A stretch of DNA of 64,000 bases from Agrococcus jenensis (lineage in GTDB: Bacteria > Actinomycetota > Actinomycetes > Actinomycetales > Microbacteriaceae): contig NZ_RKHJ01000001.1 in the NCBI RefSeq assembly GCF_003752465.1, positions 558,001-622,000 of the forward strand. The letters run 5' to 3'. Each line of letters begins with the position of its first letter. Positions within the stretch are counted from its first letter, which is position 1. Shown in pieces: positions 44,822-53,633 of this stretch. The notes beneath the pieces are model-generated. The model ran no database searches. It had not been told where the DNA came from and saw only the letters and a list, made by a program, of their open reading frames with translations. The translations under genes were made by a program, and so were the position numbers.

Positions 44822-44828
44822 GCGCTCC

Positions 44829-44834
44829 AGCCTA
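44829..44834 (-). promoter_or_regulatory. -10 hexamer of leaderless CitE-like promoter
   Basis: TAGGCT on the minus strand, seven bases before the GTG at 44821. Confidence 0.6.
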
Positions 44835-44892
44835 GCCAGCCCCGGGTGCGAGGTCTCGGGCCGCCCTGAGCCCCGCGTGGGAGGCTGACGCC

Positions 44893-45108
44893 ATGGCGAC
44901 CGCGTTCCCGTTCCTGCTGCTCGTCGGCGCGCTGCTGCTGGGCGTCCTCGTCATCCTCGTCGGCGTCGCGCTGCTCGTCGGCGGGCGGCGCCGCGGCCCG
45001 GACGGCGGCGCCGGTTCCGCGATGCTGACCTTCGGCATCACCGCGCTCGTGATCGGCTGCGTCATCGCGGTGCCGCCTGCGATCTGGCTCGTCATCGGCA
45101 TGCCCTGA
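44893..45108 (+). CDS. Small two-helix membrane protein
   Basis: 71 residues with two hydrophobic helices (FPFLLLVGALLLGVLVILVGVALLV and MLTFGITALVIGCVIAVPPAIWLVI) joined by a short basic Gly-rich loop. GGGAGG eight bases before the ATG supports translation. No family recognised. The next gene encodes another 71-residue two-helix protein. Confidence 0.7.
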   Translation: MATAFPFLLLVGALLLGVLVILVGVALLVGGRRRGPDGGAGSAMLTFGITALVIGCVIAVPPAIWLVIGMP

Positions 45109-45143
45109 CGGCATCGGCCCGCGGAGGCGTGCTTCACTGAGCC

Positions 45144-45359
45144 ATGCCCGCGCCGCTCGTCGCCATCCTCATCGTCCTCGCCGTCGCCATCGTGCTCGCC
45201 GTCGTCGGCCTCGTGCTGAGTGCCAAGGGCACGGGCTCGGTGCCGAAGGTCGGCGGGTGGCTCGCGATCATCAGCGGGCTCGTCGCCGTGTGCTTCGCGG
45301 TCGTGGTCGTCGTCGCGCTCATCGGTGCGGCGATGGACGACGTGCCAGGCCTCTGGTAG
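45144..45359 (+). CDS. Small two-helix membrane protein
   Basis: 71 residues: VAILIVLAVAIVLAVVGLVLS, a loop SAKGTGSVPKVGG, then WLAIISGLVAVCFAVVVVVALIGAA. It follows the gene at 44893 by 35 bases and has the same length and topology, so the two may be diverged tandem copies, though the sequences are not clearly alike. Function unknown. Confidence 0.68.
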   Translation: MPAPLVAILIVLAVAIVLAVVGLVLSAKGTGSVPKVGGWLAIISGLVAVCFAVVVVVALIGAAMDDVPGLW

Positions 45360-45364
45360 CCGGC

Positions 45365-45763
45365 TCAGTCGATCCGGCCGCGCAGCCGGTCGATCTCGCG
45401 CCGCTCCCGGCTCGACGGCCGACCGGAGCCCTTGTCGCGCCGCGGCACCTGCGCGGCGTCGATGGCGGTCGGTCGGGCCGGCGACCGGTCGTCGTACGCG
45501 TCGACGGCGATCGCGGCGCCGACCCGCTTCGCGAGCAGCTGCTGCACCCCGACGATCCGGTCGAAGCCGGCGATGCGCACCCGCACCTCGTCGCCGACGC
45601 GCACCGGCTGGGAGGCCTTCGCCGCCTGGCCGTTGAGCTTCACGTGGCCGCCGCGGCACGCGGCCGTCGCCGCCGCCCGGGTCTTCAACAGTCGAACGGC
45701 CCAGATCCAGACGTCGAGCCGCACCGAGCCCGACGCCGTCCCCGCCGCGCCCTGCCCGCTCAC
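45365..45763 (-). CDS. S4-domain RNA-binding protein (Hsp15-like)
   Basis: 132 residues. The S4 fold is plain: VRLDVWIWAVRLLKTRAAATAACRGGHVKLNGQAAKASQPVRVGDEVRVRI, followed by a basic tail (PRRDKGSGRPSSRERREIDRLRGR) typical of the Hsp15/YrfH group that binds stalled 50S ribosomal subunits. The GTG start overlaps the stop of recQ (GTGA). Confidence 0.9.
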   Translation of the reverse strand: MSGQGAAGTASGSVRLDVWIWAVRLLKTRAAATAACRGGHVKLNGQAAKASQPVRVGDEVRVRIAGFDRIVGVQQLLAKRVGAAIAVDAYDDRSPARPTAIDAAQVPRRDKGSGRPSSRERREIDRLRGRID

Positions 45764-47811
45764 GCGGCCGCCAGCACCTCGAGCACGGCGTCGCCGTAGC
45801 GCTCGAGCTTCGACTCCCCCACGCCCGAGATGGTCGACAGCTCGACCATCGTCGCCGGCCTGCGCTCGGCGATCGCGGCGAGGGTCTTGTCGTTGAACAC
45901 GACGTAGGCGGGCACCGCCTGCTCCTTGGCCGTCGCCGCGCGCCAGGTGCGCAGGGCCTGGAACCGCTGCTGCTGCACGTCGTCGAGCTGCATCGTGCTC
46001 TCGGAGCGCCGCGCGGCCTTCGCCGGCGCCTTGGCCTCGTGCCGCAGGCGCACCTCGCGCTCGCCCGCGAGCACCGCGGACGACGCCTCGGTGATCGCGA
46101 TCACGCCGTACTCGCCCTGCACCTTGAGCAGTCCCTGCGCGAGCAGCTGCCGCACGATGCCGCGCCACTGGGCGGCCGGCAGGTCGCTGCCGATGCCGTA
46201 CGTCGCGAGCCGGTCGTGGCCCTGCGTGCGGATGCGCTCGGTGTCGGCGCCGACCAGGATGTCGACGAGGTGCCCGGCGCCGAACGCCTGCCGCCGCTCG
46301 CGCTGCAGCCGCACGATCGTCGAGAGCAGCTTCTGGGCCGGCACGGTGCCGTCGTAGGAGTCGGGCGGCGTGAGGCAGGTGTCGCAGTTGCCGCAGCGCT
46401 CGCTCGGCTCACCGAAGTAAGCCAGCAGCTGCTGCCGGCGGCACTCGACCGTCTCGCACAGCGCGAGCATCGCGTCGAGGTGCAGCGTCTGGTTGCGCTT
46501 GCGCTGGGCGTCGCCGTCGCCCTCGGCGATCATCCGCCGCTGCTGCACGACGTCCTGCAGCCCGTAGGCGAGCCACGCGGTCGACGGCTCGCCGTCACGG
46601 CCCGCGCGACCGGTCTCCTGGTAGTAGCCCTCGACCGACTTGGGCAGGTCGAGGTGCGCCACGAAGCGCACGTCGGGCTTGTCGATGCCCATGCCGAACG
46701 CGATCGTCGCGACCATCACGACGCCGTCGTCGCGCAGGAACCGCTGCTGGTTCGCGGCGCGGACGCTGCCGTCGAGGCCCGCGTGGTACGGCAGCGCGTC
46801 GACGCCCTGCGTCGTCAGCCAGGCGGCGGTCGACTCGACCGACTTGCGCGACAGGCAGTAGACGATGCCGGCGGCACCCGGGTGCTCGTCGCGGATGATG
46901 CGCAGCAGCTGCGCCTTCGCGTCCTGCTTTGGCGCGATGCGGTACTGGATGTTGGGCCGGTCGAAGCTCGAGACGAACACGCGCGCGCCGTCGAGCCCGA
47001 GCCGCTCGACGATCTCGGCGCGGGTCTCTGCCGTGGCGGTCGCGGTGAGGGCGATGCGCGGCACGTCGGGCCACCGCTGGCCCAGCACCTGCAGCTGCAG
47101 GTAGTCGGGGCGGAAGTCGTGACCCCACTGGCTGACGCAGTGCGCCTCGTCGATGGCGAACAGCGCGATCGGGGCCGCGTCGAGGAGGCCCTGCGCGACG
47201 GGCAGGCGCTCCGGCGCGAGGTAGAGCATGTCGAGCTCGCCCGCGAGCAGCCGGCGCTCGACGTCGCGGCGCTCGTCGATCGACTGGGTGGAGTTGAGGA
47301 AGGCCGCGCGCACGCCGAGCTGCTCGAGGGCATCGACCTGGTCGTGCATGAGCGCGATGAGCGGGCTGATGACGACGCCGGTGCCCTCGCGCACGAGCGA
47401 CGGGATCTGGTAGCAGAGGCTCTTGCCGCCGCCGGTGGGCATGAGCACGACCGCGTCGCGGCCCGCGACGAGCTCGTCGATGATCTCGGCCTGCTCGCCG
47501 CGGAAGGCGTCGTAGCCCCACACGCGGGTGAGCGCCTCGAGCGGCGTCGCCGCCTTGGCCGTCGCCGCGATGCCCGGCGCACGGGCGACCGAAGGACGGG
47601 CGAGCGTGCGGGTGCTGCTGCTGCGCGCGCCGCTGCGGTCGCTGCTCCGAGCAGCGCCCCGGCTCGCTGACGACCCGGCGCCCGCGAGCGGCGCGTCATC
47701 GTCGGATGGCGGCACCCAGCCGTCGTCCGGCGCGTCCTGCCACGCGTCCCAGGACTCGGGAGCGTCGTCATCGCTGGGCGGTGCCCACTCGTCGTGCCTC
47801 GCGTCCGTCAC
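45760..47811 (-). CDS. recQ: ATP-dependent DNA helicase RecQ
   Basis: 683 residues. The acidic N-terminal extension contains a duplicated element (WAPPSDDDAPESW and WVPPSDDDAPLAG), a candidate protein-interaction tail. The helicase core has LMPTGGGKSLCYQIP (Walker A), FAIDEAHCVSQWGHDFRP (DEAH), ALTATAT and YYQETGRAGRDG (motif VI). The zinc-binding RQC part shows CETVECRRQQLLAYFGE...CGNCDTC, and an HRDC domain follows at the C-terminus. It unwinds forked DNA in recombination and repair. The GTG at 47811 follows AAGGGGG by five bases. Confidence 0.95.
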   Translation of the reverse strand: MTDARHDEWAPPSDDDAPESWDAWQDAPDDGWVPPSDDDAPLAGAGSSASRGAARSSDRSGARSSSTRTLARPSVARAPGIAATAKAATPLEALTRVWGYDAFRGEQAEIIDELVAGRDAVVLMPTGGGKSLCYQIPSLVREGTGVVISPLIALMHDQVDALEQLGVRAAFLNSTQSIDERRDVERRLLAGELDMLYLAPERLPVAQGLLDAAPIALFAIDEAHCVSQWGHDFRPDYLQLQVLGQRWPDVPRIALTATATAETRAEIVERLGLDGARVFVSSFDRPNIQYRIAPKQDAKAQLLRIIRDEHPGAAGIVYCLSRKSVESTAAWLTTQGVDALPYHAGLDGSVRAANQQRFLRDDGVVMVATIAFGMGIDKPDVRFVAHLDLPKSVEGYYQETGRAGRDGEPSTAWLAYGLQDVVQQRRMIAEGDGDAQRKRNQTLHLDAMLALCETVECRRQQLLAYFGEPSERCGNCDTCLTPPDSYDGTVPAQKLLSTIVRLQRERRQAFGAGHLVDILVGADTERIRTQGHDRLATYGIGSDLPAAQWRGIVRQLLAQGLLKVQGEYGVIAITEASSAVLAGEREVRLRHEAKAPAKAARRSESTMQLDDVQQQRFQALRTWRAATAKEQAVPAYVVFNDKTLAAIAERRPATMVELSTISGVGESKLERYGDAVLEVLAAA

Positions 47812-47839
47812 GCGTCCCCCTTCGCGTCCCCGCCCATCC

Positions 47840-47845
47840 AGCCTA
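47840..47845 (-). promoter_or_regulatory. -10 hexamer of recQ promoter
   Basis: TAGGCT on the minus strand, far enough from the GTG at 47811 to leave a short leader of about 22 bases that contains the ribosome site. Confidence 0.5.
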
Positions 47846-47922
47846 AGCCGCACGGCGGACACGACGTGCCGAGGCCTGGGGCCCTGGGGACCGGGCGCGG
47901 GCGGACGCTCACTGGCCGCCCG

Positions 47923-49107
47923 TCAGTGGGCGGGGCCCCTGGCTACCTGCTTGGCGCGCTCGGCCGCGAGGGTCAGCATCGGCACCATGCGCTCGGCGTC
48001 GTCGGCACCCGCGAGCTCGCGCTGCGTGAGCCAGACCGCCACCTGACCGGCGGCGGGGTAGGCGTAGAGCGCGGTGCCCGAGCCGCCGATCCAGCCGTAG
48101 CGCCCGAGCACGTCCCACGGGTGCCGCTCGACGACGTCGACGCTGCCGCCGAGCGACCACGACTGCCCTTCGAGGAACACGTGGTCGGGCGGGGAGGGCT
48201 CGCCGGGCGCGAGGATGCGCGCGACGGCCGAGGGGCTCAGCACGCGGCCGCCACCGGTGGCCACCGGGGCGTCGCCGCCTGCCAGCAGCATCCGCCCGAA
48301 GGCGAGCAGGTCGTCGGCGGTCGACACGAGGCCCCCGGAGCCCGACTCGAACGCGATGTCGCCTGTCCAGGCGCCGTCCGGCCCGTCGATCGGCTCCAGG
48401 CCGGAGCCCTGCGCCGCATAGGCCGTGGCGGTGCGCGGCACCTGCTCCGGGCGGAGGCGGAAGCCGGTGTCGACCATGCCGAGCGGGTTCAGGAGCGTGT
48501 CGGCGAGCACCGCGCCGAGGCTCCGACCCGCGGCACGCGCGAGCAGCACGCCGACGATGTCGTAGCCGGTGTTGTAGGTCCAGCCGTCGGCCGGCTGGTG
48601 CGCGAGCGGCAGGCTGGCCGCCTCCGCGAGCCAGGCGTCGGGACCTGGCCAGCCGGCGGGGTCGTCCCTGCCCTGCCGGAGCCGGTCGGTGAGCGCCGCG
48701 GCGAGCGGCGTCCCCATGTCGTCGGTGAAGCCCAGGCCGCCGGTGAGCGCGAGCAGGTGCTCGACGAGCAGCGGCCGCTCGGCGGGCACGGTGTCGTCCA
48801 GCTCCGCCGCCGGATGCCGCAGCACGCGCGGCTCGGCGAGCTCCGGCAGCCACTCGACGACCGGCGCGTCGAGTCGCAGCACCCCGCGGTCGACGAGCGC
48901 CAGGGCGGCCGCGGCGATGATCGGCTTCGTGACCGACGCGATCCGGAAGACGGTGTCGCGCGTCATCCGGGCACCGCCGATGGCCCGCTCTCCGGCGGCC
49001 GCGACCGCGATGACCTCCTGGTCGGCGACGGCCGCCACGACGCCCGGCACGCCGTGCTGCTCGACCGCCTCGTCGGCGACCTGCTGCAGCGCGGCCCGGA
49101 GCTCCAT
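47923..49107 (-). CDS. Serine hydrolase, beta-lactamase/class C (penicillin-binding-protein-like) family
   Basis: 394 residues, no clear signal peptide. SVTK (Ser nucleophile and Lys, residue about 60) and YNTG (Tyr-Xaa-Asn) are the first two active-site motifs, and GGSGTALYAYP is near the third. Members are esterases, D-aminopeptidases or beta-lactamases; activity cannot be assigned further. I chose the ATG at 49107, five bases after the stop of the upstream gene; a GTG at 49134 would overlap that gene. Confidence 0.88.
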   Translation of the reverse strand: MELRAALQQVADEAVEQHGVPGVVAAVADQEVIAVAAAGERAIGGARMTRDTVFRIASVTKPIIAAAALALVDRGVLRLDAPVVEWLPELAEPRVLRHPAAELDDTVPAERPLLVEHLLALTGGLGFTDDMGTPLAAALTDRLRQGRDDPAGWPGPDAWLAEAASLPLAHQPADGWTYNTGYDIVGVLLARAAGRSLGAVLADTLLNPLGMVDTGFRLRPEQVPRTATAYAAQGSGLEPIDGPDGAWTGDIAFESGSGGLVSTADDLLAFGRMLLAGGDAPVATGGGRVLSPSAVARILAPGEPSPPDHVFLEGQSWSLGGSVDVVERHPWDVLGRYGWIGGSGTALYAYPAAGQVAVWLTQRELAGADDAERMVPMLTLAAERAKQVARGPAH

Positions 49108-49112
49108 GGCGG

Positions 49113-49871
49113 TCAGCGCCTGCGCGCCAGCCACTCCTCGAACGAGACCTTGCCCTTGCGCTCCTCGGTGAGGTTCGCGCCGCTGCGCAGGTAGTCGAGC
49201 ATCGTGGGCGGGAACGGGCCGTTCACGATGAGGCCGCGCGCGCCGGTCGCGGTCTGCCAGGCGCGGGCGAGGTCACGGGAGACGCGCACCTGCGGGCCGG
49301 CGAAGTCGATGATCTGCTGCCCCGACGGCGCCGTCGCCTCGTCGGCGACGAGCTCGGCCACCTCTGCGACGTCGACCGGCTGGAGCCGCCCGCCGAGGAA
49401 GACGGGGATGGCGCCGACCGCGGCGCCCGCCTCGAAGAAGTCGACCGACCACTCATGGAACTGCGACGCCCGCACAACGGCGACCTCGAGCGAGGAACCG
49501 AGGTAGGTCAGCTCCTGCTCGTGCTTCTTGCGGTGGTACTGCAGCTTCGAGCGGTCCACGCCGAGGATCGACAGCAGCACCGCGCGGTGCACGCCGGCGC
49601 GCTCGGCGGCGGCGACCACGTTCCTGGCGCCGATCGTGAAGGGCTTGAGGTCGAGCGGATTGCGCGAGTTCGAGGCGTCGACGATGACGTCGGCGTCCTC
49701 GAGCGCGGCGTCGAGGCCGTCGCCCGAGACGATGTCGGCCTTCGCGCCGGGGGCACCCGCGATGGCCTTCCCGGAGCGCGACACAGGCACCGCCTGCGCG
49801 CCTCGACGGCCGAGCGCCCGCACGATCGCCGCTCCCGCATTCCCGGATCCACCGATGACGACGACGCGCAT
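49113..49871 (-). CDS. Atypical SDR / NmrA-like NAD(P)-binding protein
   Basis: 252 residues. N-terminal Rossmann loop VVIGGSGNAGAAIVRAL, then ADVIVDASNSRNP, GVHRAVLLSILGVD and VVRASQFHEWSVDF, as in NAD(P)H-binding (NmrA-like or complex-I-assembly-like) proteins that often lack the SDR catalytic Tyr-Lys pair. It may be a redox sensor or reductase. It has a TAGCGT-N6-ATG promoter and is probably co-transcribed with the serine hydrolase. Confidence 0.88.
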   Translation of the reverse strand: MRVVVIGGSGNAGAAIVRALGRRGAQAVPVSRSGKAIAGAPGAKADIVSGDGLDAALEDADVIVDASNSRNPLDLKPFTIGARNVVAAAERAGVHRAVLLSILGVDRSKLQYHRKKHEQELTYLGSSLEVAVVRASQFHEWSVDFFEAGAAVGAIPVFLGGRLQPVDVAEVAELVADEATAPSGQQIIDFAGPQVRVSRDLARAWQTATGARGLIVNGPFPPTMLDYLRSGANLTEERKGKVSFEEWLARRR

Positions 49872-49877
49872 GCCTTC

Positions 49878-49883
49878 ACGCTA
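49878..49883 (-). promoter_or_regulatory. -10 hexamer of leaderless SDR promoter
   Basis: TAGCGT on the minus strand, six bases before the ATG at 49871. Confidence 0.6.
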
Positions 49884-49927
49884 CGCCAGCGCCAGCACAA
49901 CGCAAGCCCGTTCGGGCCCGCGCACGG

Positions 49928-49962
49928 CAGACGGCCCGGATCGCGAGGATCCGGGCCGTCTG
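49928..49962 (-). terminator. Stem-loop terminator of the DEAD-box helicase gene
   Basis: A perfect 15-bp stem (CAGACGGCCCGGATC and its complement) with a 5-base loop, about 60 bases after the helicase stop. Confidence 0.88.
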
Positions 49963-50020
49963 GCCCTGACGGGCGTGCGTGGTGCGGCGGGCGTCCGGAG
50001 GACCGGATGCCCGCCGGGGC

Positions 50021-52216
50021 TCACTCCGCGGTGGCCTCGGCCATCTGCGCGTCGGCGGCTGCCGAGCCGGCCGTGAGCGTCTCGAGGATCTCGGACGCCG
50101 GGCGCACGGGGATCATCGGCGCCTTGATCTCGGCCCGCTGCAGCAGCTGCTGCATGCGCTTCTGGCGCGCGGGTGCGATCACCGTGACGACGCGACCGTC
50201 GTTGCCCGCGCGGCCGGTGCGGCCCGAGCGGTGCAGGTAGGTCTTGTACTCGTCCGGCGGGTCGGCCTGCACGACGAGGGCCACATCGTCGATGTGGATG
50301 CCTCGCGCGGCGACGTCCGTCGCGACGAGCACGTCGATCTTGCCGCGGCGCAGCTTCTCGAGCGCGCGGTTGCGCTGCGACTGCGACAGGTCGCCGTGGA
50401 GGCTCGCCGCGGCGATGCCCGCGTCGTCGAACTGCTCGGCGAGCCGGTCGGCGTAGGCGCGGGTGCGCGTGAAGACGATGATGCGACCCGGGTTGCGCAC
50501 GATCTGCTCGAGCACCGCATCCTTGTCGAAGCGGTCGGCCACGAGCACCTGGTGCTCGATCGTCGACGTCGCCTGGTCCTCGCCGGCGACCTCGTGCACG
50601 GCGGGCTCGGGCAGGAACTCGCGCACGATCGTCGCGACCTCCGAGTCGAGCGTCGCCGAGAAGAGCAGCTTCTGGCTGCCGGGGCGCGTGCCCCGGAGGA
50701 TGCGCTGCACGGGCTCGAGGAAGCCGAGCTCGCACATGTGATCGGCCTCGTCGACCACGGCGATCTCAACGCCGCCGAGGTTGAGGCGGCCCTGCTCGAC
50801 GAGGTCCTCGATGCGACCGGCGGTGCCGATCACGATGTCGACGCCGCGGCGCAGCGACTCGACCTGGCGGTCCTGCTTGACGCCGCCGACGATGACGGTC
50901 GTGAAGACGCCGACGGCGCGGCCGAGGCCCATGACCGTGTGGTTGATCTGCTGCGCGAGCTCGCGCGTCGGCGCGAGGATGAGCGCGCGGGGCGGGCGGC
51001 CGATCTCACGGCGCTCGGGGCGGTTGCGCATGAGCAGCTCGATGATCGGCGCGCCGAACGCGATCGTCTTGCCGGAGCCGGTGCGGCCGCGGCCGAGCAC
51101 GTCGCGACCCGCGAGCACGTCGGGGATCGTGGCGGCCTGGATCGGGAAGGGCGTCGGTGCGCCCATCGACTTCAGCGCGCCGGCGATGCCGGTGCCGAGG
51201 CCGAGGTCGGCGAAGGTGATGCCCTCGATGTCCTCGGCGCGGGTGGCCTGCGCCTCGAGGCGCTCGAGGACGACGTCCTCCTTGGGCGCGAAGGGCTTCG
51301 ACTCGGCCGACGGGTAGTACGTGCTGTCGCGGCGCGGGCGCTCGTCGAAGCGGCGGTCGTCGCGGCGCGGGCGGTCGTCGCGGGCGGGGCGGCGGTCGTC
51401 GAAGCGACGCTCGCCACCGCGGTCGTCGCGGGCGGGACGGCGGTCGGCGCCGCGGTCATCGCGGGCCGGACGGCGGTCGTCGAAGCGACGGTCCCCACCA
51501 CGGTCATCACGAGCCGGACGGCGGTCGTCGAAGCGACGGTCCCCACCACGGTCGTCACGGGCGGGACGGCGGTCGTCGAAGCGACGCTCGGCGCCGCGGT
51601 CGTCACGAGCCGGACGGCGGTCGTCGAAGCGACGCTCCCCACCCCGGTCATCACGAGCCGGACGACGGTCGTCGAAGCGACGCTCGCCACCACGGTCATC
51701 ACGAGCCGGACGGCGGTCGTCGAAGCCGCGGTCGTCACGGGCAGGACGGCGGTCGTCGAACCGACGCTCGCCACCGCGGTCGTCACGGGCCGGACGGCGG
51801 TCGTCGAAGCGACGCTCGCCACCGCGGCTGTCGAAGCCGCGCTCCGGGGCGGCGCCGCGTCCACGGCCGTTGTGCTCGTCGCGGGCGCGGTCGAAGCCGC
51901 GCGGCCGCTCGCCGCGGTGCAGGCGGTCGTCGCGCTGGTGGTCGCGGCCGCCCTGGGCGCCGCCGCGGGTGCGGAACGCCGGGCCGCGACGATCGTCGCG
52001 GTTGCGCTCCTCGGGCGGGGTCCAGTTGGGGCGGCGCGAGGCGCTCTCGGCGCCACGGCCGGCGTCGCGGCGGTCGCGGTCGTCGCGGTTCCAGCGGCCC
52101 TTCGAGGGCTGCTCGTCGCGGTGCCCGCGGTGCCCGGGGCTGCGGGAGCCGGGGCGGTTCGTCTGTCGGTCGGTCGATCGGTTCGCGCCGTAGGGGCGCT
52201 CGTCATTCCGTGCCAT
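50021..52216 (-). CDS. DEAD-box RNA helicase with long repetitive Arg/Asp-rich N-terminus
   Basis: 731 residues. Residues 1-290 are disordered, rich in Arg, Asp and Gly, and include ten tandem units around FDDRRPARDD. The core begins near 320: ITFADLGLGTGIAGAL (Q-motif region), GRGRTGSGKT (motif I), APTRELA (Ia), VVDEADHM (II), LFSAT (III), IIVFTRTRAYADRL (IV), and HRSGRTGRAG (VI). It remodels RNA in ribosome assembly or cold adaptation. The extension precedes the core, unlike the more usual C-terminal basic tails. Confidence 0.95.
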   Translation of the reverse strand: MARNDERPYGANRSTDRQTNRPGSRSPGHRGHRDEQPSKGRWNRDDRDRRDAGRGAESASRRPNWTPPEERNRDDRRGPAFRTRGGAQGGRDHQRDDRLHRGERPRGFDRARDEHNGRGRGAAPERGFDSRGGERRFDDRRPARDDRGGERRFDDRRPARDDRGFDDRRPARDDRGGERRFDDRRPARDDRGGERRFDDRRPARDDRGAERRFDDRRPARDDRGGDRRFDDRRPARDDRGGDRRFDDRRPARDDRGADRRPARDDRGGERRFDDRRPARDDRPRRDDRRFDERPRRDSTYYPSAESKPFAPKEDVVLERLEAQATRAEDIEGITFADLGLGTGIAGALKSMGAPTPFPIQAATIPDVLAGRDVLGRGRTGSGKTIAFGAPIIELLMRNRPERREIGRPPRALILAPTRELAQQINHTVMGLGRAVGVFTTVIVGGVKQDRQVESLRRGVDIVIGTAGRIEDLVEQGRLNLGGVEIAVVDEADHMCELGFLEPVQRILRGTRPGSQKLLFSATLDSEVATIVREFLPEPAVHEVAGEDQATSTIEHQVLVADRFDKDAVLEQIVRNPGRIIVFTRTRAYADRLAEQFDDAGIAAASLHGDLSQSQRNRALEKLRRGKIDVLVATDVAARGIHIDDVALVVQADPPDEYKTYLHRSGRTGRAGNDGRVVTVIAPARQKRMQQLLQRAEIKAPMIPVRPASEILETLTAGSAAADAQMAEATAE
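51371..51823. repeat. 48-bp tandem repeats within the helicase gene
   Basis: Ten units encoding GGERRFDDRRPARDDR (residues 132-282): eight full 16-residue units and two shortened ones (units 3 and 9). The DNA copies are nearly identical, which points to recent expansion by slippage or recombination. Confidence 0.93.
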
Positions 52217-52420
52217 CGCTCATCTCGGGATTGCGCGCAAGATCGAAGCTCGCGCTGGTAGAGCCGCAGTCATCGCGGGATCATCTGGTCAACCGCGAGG
52301 ATGCTCGCGGGAACTCCGGCCGCGGCGACACTCCATGTGGCGCACACAAACACGCCTGTCCCGAGCCGACCTGTCCACCTTACGGCATCGGGGTGGCGAG
52401 CGACAGGGGCAAAGCCCCGG

Positions 52421-53551
52421 TCAGCCCGGCAGGTCCTGCACGCGCACCCCTGCTCGCATGACCGACGACGTCCACTGCCGACCGTCGAACCAGCGGGCAT
52501 CCGCACGCCGGTAGGGGTCGGGGTACCAGGCGGGCTGCGCCTGCCCCGTGCTGGCCGTGGGCAGCCCGACCGGGCGCGGGGCGCCGTCGTGCTGCGTGGG
52601 CGCGGCGCCGTGCGTGCCGGGCGCGGCCTGCTGGGCCGCGTGCGCGTGCTGCTGCGCGACCCAGGCCTCGTAGGCGCGCGCCTGCTGCTCCTGCGCCTCG
52701 CGCTCGAGGCGGTCGAACTCGGCGGGCGTGAGGATGGGCGGGGGCTGCTTCCGCTGCCCGAACGACGGGGGCTGGGCCTGCGGCCGCACGTGCGACGGCC
52801 CAGGCTGCTGGGCGGGTGGCGCCGACCGTGGCGGCGCGGCCTGCTGGGGCGCCGGCTGCTGCGGTGCCAGCTGCTGGGGCGCCGGTCGGGACGGCGGCTG
52901 TGACGGCGACGGCTGGGAGGCCGGCACGACCGGGTCGACCAGCGCGCCTTGCTGCTGTCCGAACGACGAGGCGCGCGGCGGCACGGAGGCGGTCGAGCCC
53001 GGCGTCGGACCGACGGGCGGCAGCGGCGCGGGCTGCTGCTGCTGCGCTGCCGGATGCACAGGTGCCGGCTGCATCGGCGCCGACCGCACGGCAGGCGAGG
53101 CAGGCTGCGGCGGCGGCATCGTGCCGGCCATCCGCAGCCCCGCCTGGGCCACCTGCCTGCCACCGCCGATGTGCGGCGTCGGCACCGAGGAGGCGGCGGG
53201 CGGCGCGAGCGTGCGGGCGTCGCGCGCCGCGTAGTAGTGCATCGACGAGTCGGCCGGCCACTGGCCGTCGATCCGCAGGTGCGACGCGCCGCCCGGCTGC
53301 ATCGGCGGCACGAACGTGAGCCGCGTGCCGGTGCCGGCGGGCGAGCGCACGGTGATCTTGGCGCCCTCCACCTGGCCGGAGGCGCGGGTCACGAACACGG
53401 TCACGGGCAGGTCGCCCGCGGGCACGTGCAGGGTCGTGTCGCCCCAGTCGAGCGGCACGCGCAGGCCGCCGATGTCGAGGGTCGGCGGCTGCCGGTAGGC
53501 GTCGATGCGGCCGTCCTGGCTCGCGCAGTGGACGATGAGGAAGCTCGGCAC
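52421..53551 (-). CDS. Pro/Gln-rich protein with C-terminal DUF2510 motif
   Basis: 376 residues from a GTG that has AAGGAGG six bases upstream; the ATG at 53557 directly abuts that site. Residues about 1-110 form a beta-rich domain (SFLIVHCASQDGRIDAYR, TLDIGGLRVPLDWGDTTLHVPAG) of unknown family. Then comes a 200-residue Pro/Gln/Ala-rich linker and a C-terminal WYPDP...RWFDGRQWT motif, the DUF2510 signature common in actinobacterial membrane or envelope-linked proteins. No membrane helix is visible. It may be a scaffold; its function is unknown. Confidence 0.82.
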   Translation of the reverse strand: MPSFLIVHCASQDGRIDAYRQPPTLDIGGLRVPLDWGDTTLHVPAGDLPVTVFVTRASGQVEGAKITVRSPAGTGTRLTFVPPMQPGGASHLRIDGQWPADSSMHYYAARDARTLAPPAASSVPTPHIGGGRQVAQAGLRMAGTMPPPQPASPAVRSAPMQPAPVHPAAQQQQPAPLPPVGPTPGSTASVPPRASSFGQQQGALVDPVVPASQPSPSQPPSRPAPQQLAPQQPAPQQAAPPRSAPPAQQPGPSHVRPQAQPPSFGQRKQPPPILTPAEFDRLEREAQEQQARAYEAWVAQQHAHAAQQAAPGTHGAAPTQHDGAPRPVGLPTASTGQAQPAWYPDPYRRADARWFDGRQWTSSVMRAGVRVQDLPG

Positions 53552-53633
53552 CGGCATCCTCCTTCCCTGCTCGACGGGCTCGACGGGCAGGGCCATTCAA
53601 CCAACGCGCTGTGCGCGTGGGCTGTGAGTGCGG

